Source: Planctomycetota bacterium
GTDB taxonomy: Bacteria > Planctomycetota > Planctomycetia > Planctomycetales > Planctomycetaceae
Direction of reading: 5' to 3'
Assembly (NCBI GenBank): GCA_027618475.1
Contig: JAQCEJ010000019.1
Span: 1 to 64,000 of the forward strand
Length of the DNA stretch: 64,000 nt
The notes beneath the pieces were generated by a model. The model was not told the origin of the DNA and made no database searches. It saw only the letters and a list, made by a program, of their open reading frames with translations. Below, piece by piece: positions 8,046 to 17,100 of the stretch. The translations under genes were made by a program, and so were the position numbers. How positions within the stretch are numbered: the first letter of the stretch is position 1; each line of letters starts with the position of its first letter.

Positions 8046-9095
8046 ATGAATCGCATGCCGGTGGAACTCGCCGTCGTCGGGCTGGGGGGTTGGGGAAAAA
8101 ACGTTGTCCGGAGTTTTGCCGGGGCGAAGCAGGCTCGGCTGGCTTATATCTGCGATTCGAATCCGCAGCTGTTGGACAAGCAGCGTCAATTCTATCCCGG
8201 CGCGCAGCCGGTGAGCGATTTTCGCCGGATTCTCGATGACGAGAGCGTTAACGCCGTGGCGATTGTCACGCCGGCTCCGTTTCACTACGAGATGGCCAAA
8301 GCCGCGTTGCTGGCGGGGAAGCACGTCTACGTCGAAAAGCCGCTGACCCTGACGGTCGAAGATGCCGAAGAACTCGTCGCCACCGCCGACCTCGTCGACA
8401 AGAAGCTGATGGTCGGACACTTGCTGATGTATCACCCGGCGGTGACCTGGATGAAAGAACAGATCGACGCCGGTGAACTCGGGCAGGTGTATTACATGTA
8501 CTGCCAGCGGCTCAATCTCGGTGTGGTCCGGCCGAACGAAAATGCGTTCTGGTCACTCGCACCGCACGACATTTCGATCATTCTGCATCTCTTCGGGGCC
8601 GAACCCGAGAAAATCACGGCGAGTGGTTCCTGTTTTCTGCAGGACGGCATCGACGACGTCGTCTTCGCCAACCTGACGTTTCCCGACGGACGGATCGCTC
8701 AGATTCACGTGTCGTGGCTCGATCCGCATAAAGAGCGAAAAATGACCGTCGTCGGTTCGCAGAAAATGCTGGTGTTCGACGACATGCATCCAACCGAAAA
8801 ACTGCGGCTGTTCGACAAGGGAGCCCAGTTCCCCGGCGACAGCAATTCTCCCGCCCAGGTGATCTCGGTACGTCACGGCGACATTCACATTCCACACGTT
8901 CCCGACAAACAGCCGCTCGATCTCGAAACACAGCATTTCGTCGACTGCATCATCGAGAACCGCACCCCGCTCAGCGACGGCCGCGACGGACTGCGGGTCG
9001 TCCGCGTGCTCGAACAGGTCGAACACCAGTTACGCGAAGTGACCATCCGTCATTTCCCCATTCACCAGTTTCAACACTTACGAAAAGTGGCGTGA
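8046..9095 (+). CDS. Gfo/Idh/MocA oxidoreductase (WbpB/WlbA-like sugar-nucleotide 3-dehydrogenase)
   Basis: A 349-residue NAD(P)-dependent dehydrogenase with the N-terminal Rossmann motif 'VGLGGWGKN' (11-19), the family signature E97-K98-P99 in 'VYVEKPLTLTVEDAEEL', and the C-terminal alpha/beta domain with 'PHDISIILHLFG'. It opens a cluster containing an acetyltransferase, a DegT aminotransferase and a UDP-GlcNAc 2-epimerase. This context matches WbpB/WlbA, which oxidises the 3-hydroxyl of UDP-GlcNAc uronate before transamination. No UDP-GlcNAc 6-dehydrogenase is in the window, so whether the substrate is the uronate or UDP-GlcNAc itself is open. Confidence 0.88.
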   Translation: MNRMPVELAVVGLGGWGKNVVRSFAGAKQARLAYICDSNPQLLDKQRQFYPGAQPVSDFRRILDDESVNAVAIVTPAPFHYEMAKAALLAGKHVYVEKPLTLTVEDAEELVATADLVDKKLMVGHLLMYHPAVTWMKEQIDAGELGQVYYMYCQRLNLGVVRPNENAFWSLAPHDISIILHLFGAEPEKITASGSCFLQDGIDDVVFANLTFPDGRIAQIHVSWLDPHKERKMTVVGSQKMLVFDDMHPTEKLRLFDKGAQFPGDSNSPAQVISVRHGDIHIPHVPDKQPLDLETQHFVDCIIENRTPLSDGRDGLRVVRVLEQVEHQLREVTIRHFPIHQFQHLRKVA

Positions 9096-9141
9096 ACCGT
9101 TTTCATTCCCCGACAGACGAAGCGGTGAAGCGAAGACACGC

Positions 9142-9164
9142 GTTCCCAGGCGGAGCCTGGAAAC
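9142..9164. repeat. hairpin repeat between cluster genes
   Basis: GTTCCCAGGC (9142-9151) and GCCTGGAAAC (9155-9164) pair over 10 bp with one mismatch around a GGA loop. It lies in the 122-base gap between the dehydrogenase and acetyltransferase genes, so it sits within the presumed operon rather than at its end. I infer it is one of the dispersed palindromic repeats of this genome. Confidence 0.5.
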
Positions 9165-9217
9165 GAGAATGACACGATAAAAAATTACAGACCATCCAAG
9201 GCAGGAACTCAAGACCC

Positions 9218-9829
9218 ATGAGTGATCGCGAATTCTTCGTGCATGAATCGTCGTACGTCGACGACGGTGTCAAGATCGGTGTTGGAACCTCGATCTGGCA
9301 TTTTTGTCATGTGCTCACAGGAGTCGACATTGGTGAGCACTGCAAGATTGGGCAAAATGTCGTTATCGGCCCCCGTGTGCGACTTGGTAACAACGTCAAA
9401 ATTCAGAACAACGTCTCGGTCTATCCAGGCGTAACTTTGGAAGACGACGTTTTCTGCGGCCCATCGATGGTCTTTACCAACGTACATACACCTCGGTGTG
9501 CCGTCGTACGAAATTCGGATGCCGATTTTCTGCCAACACTCGTCAAACGGGGAGCGAGTATTGGCGCAAATGCCACCATTGTTTGCGGTGTAACGATCGG
9601 CGAACACGCCCTGATCGGTGCCGGAGCCGTTGTCACTAAGGATGTCGCTCCCTATGCCGTCGTTTACGGCAATCCTGCCCGTCAACAGGGTTGGGCGTGT
9701 GAATGCGGAGTGATCCTGAAATTCAAACAGCATGACGTCGCATGCAACGAATGCAGTAAGAGATATCAGTTGACTCGATCCAATGTCCTTGTGCGGATTG
9801 ACGACGACGCTACCCGCCATGCGGCATAA
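9218..9829 (+). CDS. left-handed beta-helix N-acetyltransferase (WbpD/WlbB-like)
   Basis: A 203-residue acyltransferase built of hexapeptide repeats ('[11 protein letters not shown]', '[28 protein letters not shown]', '[29 protein letters not shown]'), which form the left-handed beta-helix that binds acetyl-CoA. The ending '[15 protein letters not shown]' with a later CNEC gives a C-terminal Cys4 zinc-ribbon-like module, as in WbpD-type UDP-2-acetamido-3-amino-sugar acetyltransferases. The expected reaction is acetylation of the 3-amino group made by the next gene product. The start ATG has AGGA about 12 bases upstream. It lies in a co-directional series with the dehydrogenase and the aminotransferase. 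Confidence 0.9.
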   Translation: MSDREFFVHESSYVDDGVKIGVGTSIWHFCHVLTGVDIGEHCKIGQNVVIGPRVRLGNNVKIQNNVSVYPGVTLEDDVFCGPSMVFTNVHTPRCAVVRNSDADFLPTLVKRGASIGANATIVCGVTIGEHALIGAGAVVTKDVAPYAVVYGNPARQQGWACECGVILKFKQHDVACNECSKRYQLTRSNVLVRIDDDATRHAA

Positions 9830-9870
9830 GACCACCGAACCCGAGAAACGACCCGAAGGAGACCCGCCCG

Positions 9871-11055
9871 ATGATTCCCATGTGCGATCTGAAGACACAG
9901 TATATGTCGCTGAAATCCGAAATCGATGCCGCCATGCAGGCGGTTTGTGCTAATACGAACTTTATTCTCGGGCCCGAGGTTCGCAAACTCGAAAGTGAGA
10001 TTGCCGCTGCCAATCAGTGCCAATTTGCGATCGGTGTGGCAAGTGGGACCGACGCGCTGCACCTCGCGCTGCGCGGCCTTAATATTGGTCCTGGTGATGA
10101 AGTCATCACAACCCCCTTTACATTCGTAGCCACAACCGAAGCGATTGGCATGGTGGGGGCAACGCCGGTCTTCGTGGATATCGATCCCGATACGTGCAAC
10201 ATCGACGTTACGCAGATCGAAGCGGCCATCACACCGCGTACCCGTGTGATTCTCCCCGTCCATCTTTATGGCCAGGCCTGTGATATGGATACGATTATGG
10301 CGATCGCACAACAACACAATCTGCATGTTGTCGAAGATTGTGCCCAGTCGATCGGTGCGTCGTATCGCGGGCATCGCACCGGTGCAATTGGCACAGCGGG
10401 TTGCTTGAGCTTCTTCCCCAGCAAAAACCTCGGCGGCTTCGGCGACGGGGGCATGGTCGTCACCAACAACGAAGAATTGTATCAGCACATTGAAATTCTG
10501 AGACGGCACGGAGGCCGCGTGAAGTATTATCACGATGAACTTGGCCTCAACAGCCGGCTTGACGAACTTCAGGCGGCAATTCTACTCGTCAAACATCAGC
10601 ATTTGGCAGAGTGGAACGAACGCCGACGTGAAAATGCGTATCGATACAACGAACTTCTCGGCGGCCGCGTCGATCTCAAACGTCCGGTAGAGCTGACCTC
10701 GCAAGGCAAGATCATTCCCATGGCATCTATGCACACCGAGAACGACTTACTTAAGGCCGTTTATCACCAGTACACGATTCAGGTCGACAACCGTGACGTT
10801 GTCATGAATCACTTGCAGAAAGCTGGTATCGGTCATGCGATATATTATCCCGTTCCGCTGCATCTACAGAAAGTGCATTCCGAACTCGGCTACCGACCTG
10901 GTTCGTTTCCGCACGCCGAACAAGTTGCAGCGAATTGCCTGAGTCTACCGATGTTCCCCGAATTAACCGCATCGCAGATACAAACCGTTTGCAGTGTGGT
11001 ACTCGAAGCCCTCGATCAGTCGGCGAAGGCGAATACGACAAGTCGAGCCGCTTGA
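9871..11055 (+). CDS. DegT/DnrJ/EryC1 sugar aminotransferase (WbpE/WlbC-like)
   Basis: A 394-residue PLP-dependent aminotransferase. Family motifs include 'GVASGTDALHLALRGL' for cofactor phosphate binding, 'DIDPDTCNID', 'VVEDCAQSIGA' with the PLP-ring Asp, and 'FFPSKNLGGFGDGG', where Lys185 is the expected Schiff-base lysine. It should convert the 3-keto sugar nucleotide made by the dehydrogenase into a 3-amino sugar using glutamate, ahead of N-acetylation. AAGGAG stands 9 bases before the ATG. The C-terminus is slightly extended by a polar tail. WbpE/WlbC is preferred over other DegT roles because of the neighbouring genes. Confidence 0.92.
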   Translation: MIPMCDLKTQYMSLKSEIDAAMQAVCANTNFILGPEVRKLESEIAAANQCQFAIGVASGTDALHLALRGLNIGPGDEVITTPFTFVATTEAIGMVGATPVFVDIDPDTCNIDVTQIEAAITPRTRVILPVHLYGQACDMDTIMAIAQQHNLHVVEDCAQSIGASYRGHRTGAIGTAGCLSFFPSKNLGGFGDGGMVVTNNEELYQHIEILRRHGGRVKYYHDELGLNSRLDELQAAILLVKHQHLAEWNERRRENAYRYNELLGGRVDLKRPVELTSQGKIIPMASMHTENDLLKAVYHQYTIQVDNRDVVMNHLQKAGIGHAIYYPVPLHLQKVHSELGYRPGSFPHAEQVAANCLSLPMFPELTASQIQTVCSVVLEALDQSAKANTTSRAA

Positions 11056-11168
11056 CAATGGGTTGTGACGCCCGATCAGCATTGTGACCGGGTCGCGTTG
11101 TTGTGAAAGGGATTTAATCACTGTCACATCCCTCGGTGAGTCGATACTCAGAGGGGAGTTATTCCGAG

Positions 11169-13082
11169 ATGTCAACCATTAAGATGCTCACCGTCGCGGG
11201 TGCAAGGCCGCAGTTCGTCAAAGTGGCCGTCGTTTCCAGGTATCTGCGACAAAACCCTGGTGCTCATCGTATTGAAGAAGTCCTGGTGCACACCGGACAA
11301 CACTACGACGAAATGATGAGCGACGTCTTCTTCAAAGAGTTGGAAATCCAGCCGCCTCGCTACAGCCTCGATGTCGGCTCAGGATCTCCCGGACAACAGC
11401 TCGCGAAAATGATGGAACGGCTCGAAGGGGTGATCAAAGAAGAAAACCCCGATGTGACGCTCGTCTATGGCGACACCAATTCGACGATCGCGGCGGCTCT
11501 CGTTTCGACGCATCACAACATTCCCGTCGTGCACGTCGAAGCGGGCGAACGCATCTACCGCCGCCGGGACGTCCCCGAAGAAATCAATCGAATACTGACC
11601 GACCACATCGCCTCGCTCAATCTCACCAGCACCAGGCGGGCGGGCGAATACCTTCAGCGCGAAGGAATGGCTGATCGCCGAGTCCGTTTCGTCGGCGACA
11701 CGATGTACGAACTCTTCGTCTGGGCGCGCGATAACATCGATCGGCTGTCGAATGTCACCCCTGCATCGTTCGGCGTCGAACCGGGACACTATCACATCGC
11801 CACGATTCATCGCGCCGAGAATACCAAGACCCAGGAAACCCTATTACAAATTCTGAATGCTCTCGATCGGGCCGACGAACCGGTGGTGCTCCCCATTCAT
11901 CCGCGTATCGCTAATCTGATCAAAAAATGGGATTATGCCCCAACTCAAAATCTTAAGTTGATCGAACCGCTAGGCTATCTGGATTTCATCCGGATGTTGT
12001 TGGATTGTTCACGGGTGATTACCGATTCGGGCGGAGTCACGCGAGAATCCTTCTTTGCCCGCAAGCCTTGTATCGTCCCGATGGACAACAGCTGGTGGAC
12101 CGAAATCGCAGAAAGCGGCTGGGCCATTTGTGTAGGAACCGATCCCAATCGAATCACGAACGCACTCAACGCCTTCACCCCGAAAAACGAATACCCCGAA
12201 AACCTGTTCGGCGATGGACACAGCGCCATGCACATCGTCGACGAAGTGACGAACTTTGTCGAGTATCACCAGAAACACGTTCACTGGCACAAACACGGCA
12301 GTTATGTCGATTTGCCTCGGTCAGAAGAAACCGATTTCACCTATGCGAACTACCGCAAACTGATCACAACGTTAAAAGATTCTGGCTACACCTTTGCACA
12401 CTTTAGCGACTCGAAAGAGTTATTGGCAAAAGGGACACCGTACGTTCTCATGCGGCATGACATCGATCTCGATCTCGACAAAGCGGCTGCGATGGCCCGT
12501 GTTGAAGCTGAACTGGGAATTGTGTCGACGTATTTCTTCATGGTGCGGAACGACTTCTACAATATCTTTTCGAAAGACGGAACGACCGCGATCAATGAAG
12601 TGCTGAAACTCGGCCACCGTATCGGTCTGCATTTTGATTGCGCTGCCTATCCAGACAATTTCTCGACGGAGGAATATGCCGAAGCATGTGCTCGCGAATC
12701 AAATATGCTCGCCGACTGGTTCGGCCAACCAGTTGAAATCGTGTCGTATCATCGGCCTAATGAAAAGGTTCTCTCGGGAGATCTGAATCTGTCGGCGCCA
12801 TTGCCGCACACCTACGAGCCGCATTTTACGAAAGAGATCGCGTATTGTTCTGACTCGATGGGGAAATGGCGTTACGGCAGTCCGATCGATCGAGATGCAT
12901 TCGCGGAGAAAAAACCGCTGCACATCCTGGTGCATCCGATCTGGTGGCACGAACAGCCGATCGCAGGCTATCCCGCACTCTTGCGGCTGGTCGATGGGAA
13001 AGCAAAACAACTCGAACACGATCTGGCGGCAAATTGCGTCGTCTTCAGGGTCGGAGACCGTGCGGAGATGAAAGACTCATGA
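11169..13082 (+). CDS. UDP-GlcNAc 2-epimerase fused to a polysaccharide-deacetylase-like domain
   Basis: A 637-residue two-domain protein. Residues 1 to about 365 are a WecB/WbpI-type non-hydrolysing UDP-GlcNAc 2-epimerase: 'GARPQFVK', 'HTGQHYDEMM', 'VYGDTNSTIAAAL', 'HVEAGERIYRRRDVPEEINR', 'IHRAENT' and 'DSGGVTRESFF' hold the expected catalytic Asp, Glu and His residues. Residues about 375-637 resemble the NodB-like fold: 'MRHDIDLDLDKA' supplies metal-binding acids, 'LGHRIGLHFD' the His pair, then 'SYHRPN' and 'LVHPIWWHE'. The ATG at 11169 is preferred to an upstream in-frame GTG (11136) because AGGGGAG precedes it. The epimerase matches the 2-epimerisation step of the diacetamido-sugar pathway. 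The fused domain suggests deacetylation of the product. The next gene overlaps by ATGA. Confidence 0.88.
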   Translation: MSTIKMLTVAGARPQFVKVAVVSRYLRQNPGAHRIEEVLVHTGQHYDEMMSDVFFKELEIQPPRYSLDVGSGSPGQQLAKMMERLEGVIKEENPDVTLVYGDTNSTIAAALVSTHHNIPVVHVEAGERIYRRRDVPEEINRILTDHIASLNLTSTRRAGEYLQREGMADRRVRFVGDTMYELFVWARDNIDRLSNVTPASFGVEPGHYHIATIHRAENTKTQETLLQILNALDRADEPVVLPIHPRIANLIKKWDYAPTQNLKLIEPLGYLDFIRMLLDCSRVITDSGGVTRESFFARKPCIVPMDNSWWTEIAESGWAICVGTDPNRITNALNAFTPKNEYPENLFGDGHSAMHIVDEVTNFVEYHQKHVHWHKHGSYVDLPRSEETDFTYANYRKLITTLKDSGYTFAHFSDSKELLAKGTPYVLMRHDIDLDLDKAAAMARVEAELGIVSTYFFMVRNDFYNIFSKDGTTAINEVLKLGHRIGLHFDCAAYPDNFSTEEYAEACARESNMLADWFGQPVEIVSYHRPNEKVLSGDLNLSAPLPHTYEPHFTKEIAYCSDSMGKWRYGSPIDRDAFAEKKPLHILVHPIWWHEQPIAGYPALLRLVDGKAKQLEHDLAANCVVFRVGDRAEMKDS

Positions 13083-14080
13083 AGCATCCTCACCGGGATA
13101 TCGACCGGCGGGTCGCCGTCGCCGGTTGCAAACATACGACTAAAGATCTCATTCTGGGACTAAAGCGGCTGGGATATCGTGTCGACCATTGCATAACAAT
13201 CGACCCTGTTAAAGGCGAAGATCAGCATGTCGCTGGATATTACGATCTGCGTCCGTTTCTCGCAGCAGAAAACATCGGCTGCACCGTCGCTGAAAAATAC
13301 AGTTTGAAAAATGACGAAGATCGCGAACGAATCACGTCGTTAAAAATCGATCTCCTGTTTGTGATGGGTTGGCAAAGGCTGATCCCCGATTGGTTTCTCG
13401 AATCGTTGTCGATCGGCGCCTTCGGCATGCACGGTTCGAGTAAACCATTGCCGCACGGGCGCGGGCGCAGTCCGATGAACTGGTCGTTGATTCAAGGAAA
13501 ACACGAATTTCACACGCACCTGTTCCGGTATATGCCGGGAGTCGATGACGGACCGATCGTCGGGGTGCAGAAATTCGACATCACGCCGTTCGACACATGC
13601 TTAACGCTGCACTTCAAGAACACGTTGTCGATGATCAAGCTCTGCGAGGTGAATCTGCCGTCGCTACTCGCAGGAGACTACGCCAGAACGCCGCAACCGA
13701 CGGAGGGGGCGACGTATTACCCGAAACGTTCGAAAGAAGACGGCGTCATTTATTGGAACGATAGAACAACCGATATCTACAACCTGATTCGTGCCGTCAC
13801 CCACCCCTTTCCGGGAGCACTCTCCTATCTGGATGACGATCCCAAGCAGGAGATTCTCATCTGGAGGGCCATTCCATTTGACACGCAATTGACATGGCCT
13901 CACGCCCACCCCGGCGACATCGTTGATCTCTTCTATGACGGCACGTTCGTCGTGAAAACCGGCGACGGCACACTGCTCGTGCAGGAGTACGAAGGCTTCA
14001 CCTGCAGCGAAGAGCACGTCGGCTGCAATCTCGGGCATCTGAACCAACCACGAAAAGTCTGGGAAAATCTCCCGGATTAG
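13079..14080 (+). CDS. ArnA/Fmt-type sugar N-formyltransferase-like protein
   Basis: A 333-residue formyltransferase-fold protein. The core stretch 'FGMHGSSKPLPHGRGRSPMN' aligns with the ArnA motif around 'NLHGSLLPRYRGRAP', 'GVDDGPIVG' carries the expected catalytic Asp, and the C-terminal domain has 'IYNLIRAVTHPFPGALSY', as in ArnA-type enzymes. These transfer a formyl group from N10-formyltetrahydrofolate to a sugar amine. The Asn of the Asn-His-Asp triad is Gly here, which is unusual. The start is fixed by the ATGA overlap with the epimerase-deacetylase stop, implying coupled translation. An upstream extension of the same frame would lie inside that gene and lacks an ATG. In this context it probably formylates the cluster's amino sugar. 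Confidence 0.82.
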   Translation: MKHPHRDIDRRVAVAGCKHTTKDLILGLKRLGYRVDHCITIDPVKGEDQHVAGYYDLRPFLAAENIGCTVAEKYSLKNDEDRERITSLKIDLLFVMGWQRLIPDWFLESLSIGAFGMHGSSKPLPHGRGRSPMNWSLIQGKHEFHTHLFRYMPGVDDGPIVGVQKFDITPFDTCLTLHFKNTLSMIKLCEVNLPSLLAGDYARTPQPTEGATYYPKRSKEDGVIYWNDRTTDIYNLIRAVTHPFPGALSYLDDDPKQEILIWRAIPFDTQLTWPHAHPGDIVDLFYDGTFVVKTGDGTLLVQEYEGFTCSEEHVGCNLGHLNQPRKVWENLPD

Positions 14081-14109
14081 GTCACCCTGTGTTGAGCAGA
14101 TACTCGATA

Positions 14110-17100
14110 TCACTCCGCTCTTAACGCCTGAATAATCGGTGCTCTTGTCGCTTCGCGGATCGCTCCCCAGGCAGCTAACATTCCTACCACGAATACCGAC
14201 GTCAGCAAGACGCCGGCACCGGTCCAGGGGACATCGGCACCTGTGCTCAACAAGTGTGGCAACATCGCGCATAATGCCGAGATTGTGCCGGCGATCAGGC
14301 CACAGGTTAAGAGGAAAGCATTCTCGACGAGGACTAATCCGGCGAGAGAAGCTGGTGTCATGCCGACACTGCGAAGGAGCGCCAGCTCTCCCCGACGTTC
14401 GATAATATTTCTGAGCATCACAGTCCCGAGACCAAATGTGCCGAGCAACAAACCTAACCCGCCGAGAGTCTGAAACGTTGAGAGATACGTGTTCTGCACG
14501 GCAAGAAAATTCGACAGCCGGTCGGCGATGCGCTCGACGTCGAACCCGAAATCGACCAGCCGGCTTTCGAGCAGTTCGGTTAACTCTTGAGCCTTAGCTG
14601 GCGGAATCTCGATCAAGAAATATTGATAACCGCTCTGTTCGGGGTACAGTCCGCGAAAGTTTTCTTCAGAGAGCAGCAGCATCCCCTGAAAGATGCTCCC
14701 ATCGAACATGCCGCGAATCAGCAGCGTCTGCATGTTCTGCTCGGAGTCGGGGATATCGAGCGTCTTGCCGATCCCTTTATGCAAACTATACATCAGCGTG
14801 TTCATATCACCGAGGACGGGAATCCCCTTGCCCCCATTCGACTTTTCATCGGTCAGCAACAGCAGCCAGGGATTATCCCCCGGCGTGTCGGCAAATTTGA
14901 AACCGTTACGTTCGATCATCGTTTTCGGCACCCCGAGTAGTGTCGGCCTTTGCGTCTGATAAAGGTTGAGGCAGCTCGCATCTTCACCGGGAAGCATTCG
15001 GAACGCCATCACCTTCATCTCGGCAAGCAATTTTCCTTCGGGAGAATCGGCAGGAAAATCGAGCCGCATTTTCTTGCGGCCTTCGACCGTGTTCAGATCG
15101 AATAACAATGGCGACGACGACTGTGCAACCAGAGTGTAGCCGCCGTTCCCAGAATCGATGTCGGGTTTTTCCACGGCGGGATTGCGTTTCCCCGCGGCGA
15201 CGGCGGTAATCAAAAACGTCGTCGCCGCGATCAGCCCAATCGTCATGATGCTACGCTGCCGATGCCGAGAAGCGTTGCGTAAACTCAATCTAAGAATTCC
15301 CATCGCCCCCTTGCCGCGAACGGCGACGCCTTGGTCCGATTCCATCCATGCGGAGAGACCGAGCAGACTGGCAGTAAGCAGACCAATGCCGACGAGAAAG
15401 AAGACAACGGTCTTCATTGAAAATCCTGAGAACGCTTCTTGATCGGGAACCACGCCGAGTATGGCTGCGATCGTAAATACAGCACAGCTGCCGCCGATGT
15501 AGAGTGCCCAACGGCGATGACGGTGATACGATTTATGTCGATGCACGTCGGTCTTAAACGTCCGCACGTTTCCACCAAGCAGCTCGCGGGCGGAGAGGGC
15601 TTTGAGTTCGCGCAGCGCCCATAAGATCGTTAACAGGGCAACAACAGCAGAGATCGACGCACCCATCACCAGCGTTGGCGGGCTGATGAACACATTTAGA
15701 AACCGCGTACCGATCGCACCGATCCACCACGTTTTCAGGCCGTAGATCATCACCTCGGCGTAACCGACGGCGGCCGCGGTGCCAACAACGATACCGACGA
15801 TCATCACAAGCACTCCTTCCAGCAGCAATAGATTTCGCACCTGTTTCGGTGTGAAGCCGATGGCGAGCAGCAACCCGACTTCGCGACCACGACTGTCGAT
15901 GCCGAGTCGAAAGAGCAACCCCAATAGTAACATCGCCGAGATGATGAGAAAGAAACTGAACCCGATGAACAAACCGCTAAAGTCGGTTGTCCCGGCGGCG
16001 GCTTGCAGCCCAAGGGCCTTCAACGGTTGAAACACAAGATTGAGCCGTTCGGGTTCGAGCGATGCGAGCAATTCGGTTTCAAGTGTCTTTGCGAATTCAT
16101 CAAGCGATTGTCCGTCACGCGGAGCGAGGCGATAGGACGTCAATCGACCATACCGGCTGCTCCAGAGCTCTTGTGCAGTTTTGAGAGAGACGAACGCTTT
16201 CGGTGTCGCCTTAAACTTCTCCCAATATTCGTCGTCCCGTTCGGTAATGCGGTCGAAATTCATTGGAAACGGTTGTTTCCAGTCGGCGATCTGGTCGGCG
16301 TCGGTGATGCCGCGGATGTCGGGGGTAAAACCGCGATCGTCGAGGATTGTCCCCTCGAGTTTGCCGATGCCGGCGACGGTGAACGTCAATTCTTGTTCGG
16401 GGAGTTCGCCATGCGAACCGACGGTGTGATACTTCATGCGAATATCATCACCCACGGCGACACCGAGATCTTCGGCGAGCCAACTGTTGAGAATGATCTC
16501 GCGCGAGTCGAGCGTCGGAAGCGGCACGTCACCGTCTATTTCGCGCGGGCCGAACGGTGCTCCCAGATTTAAGTCGAAGCCAGCAACAACAGAGTACATC
16601 GAGAATTTATGAGGGTCTTTCGCACTCACCAATTCATTGGCCAGATACACAAGAACCGGCGACTGCCAATTGTTCCAGCCGGTATGAGAAAGCTCACTGC
16701 GTTTGACGCGCATGATGGCATGCTGCACCGCTTCGACAACGACGTCGTCGAGAATCATCTGCTCGCTTTCAATCGCGACGTAGTTTCGATCTTTGACGAT
16801 ACGTAGCTGCAAACCGAGATCCTCAAGCGTGAGGGCCTTCGACAGCGATGCGGTCAGCATCGCAGAGGCATTCAGAGCATCGGGTCCGATGCTGTCACGC
16901 TTTGCTTTCGCCGAGACGTACAGACTGTTGACACGCGCGGGACGGCCGCGCGGATCGCGGCGATTGGGACGGACTTCCGAAAGATCGAGCTGTACTTGCA
17001 GCGTTTTGAGCGACACGAACGCATTCAGCGGCAACTGCTGCGACGGATCGCGGCCGAACCGCGAGAGGCCGTCGGCGTCGTCGAGAATCGCCGTCACGTT

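Noticed and set aside
12866-13078. N-terminal extension of the formyltransferase frame
   Set aside because: It lies within the epimerase-deacetylase gene, is Arg-rich without family resemblance, and the ATGA overlap gives a better start at 13079.
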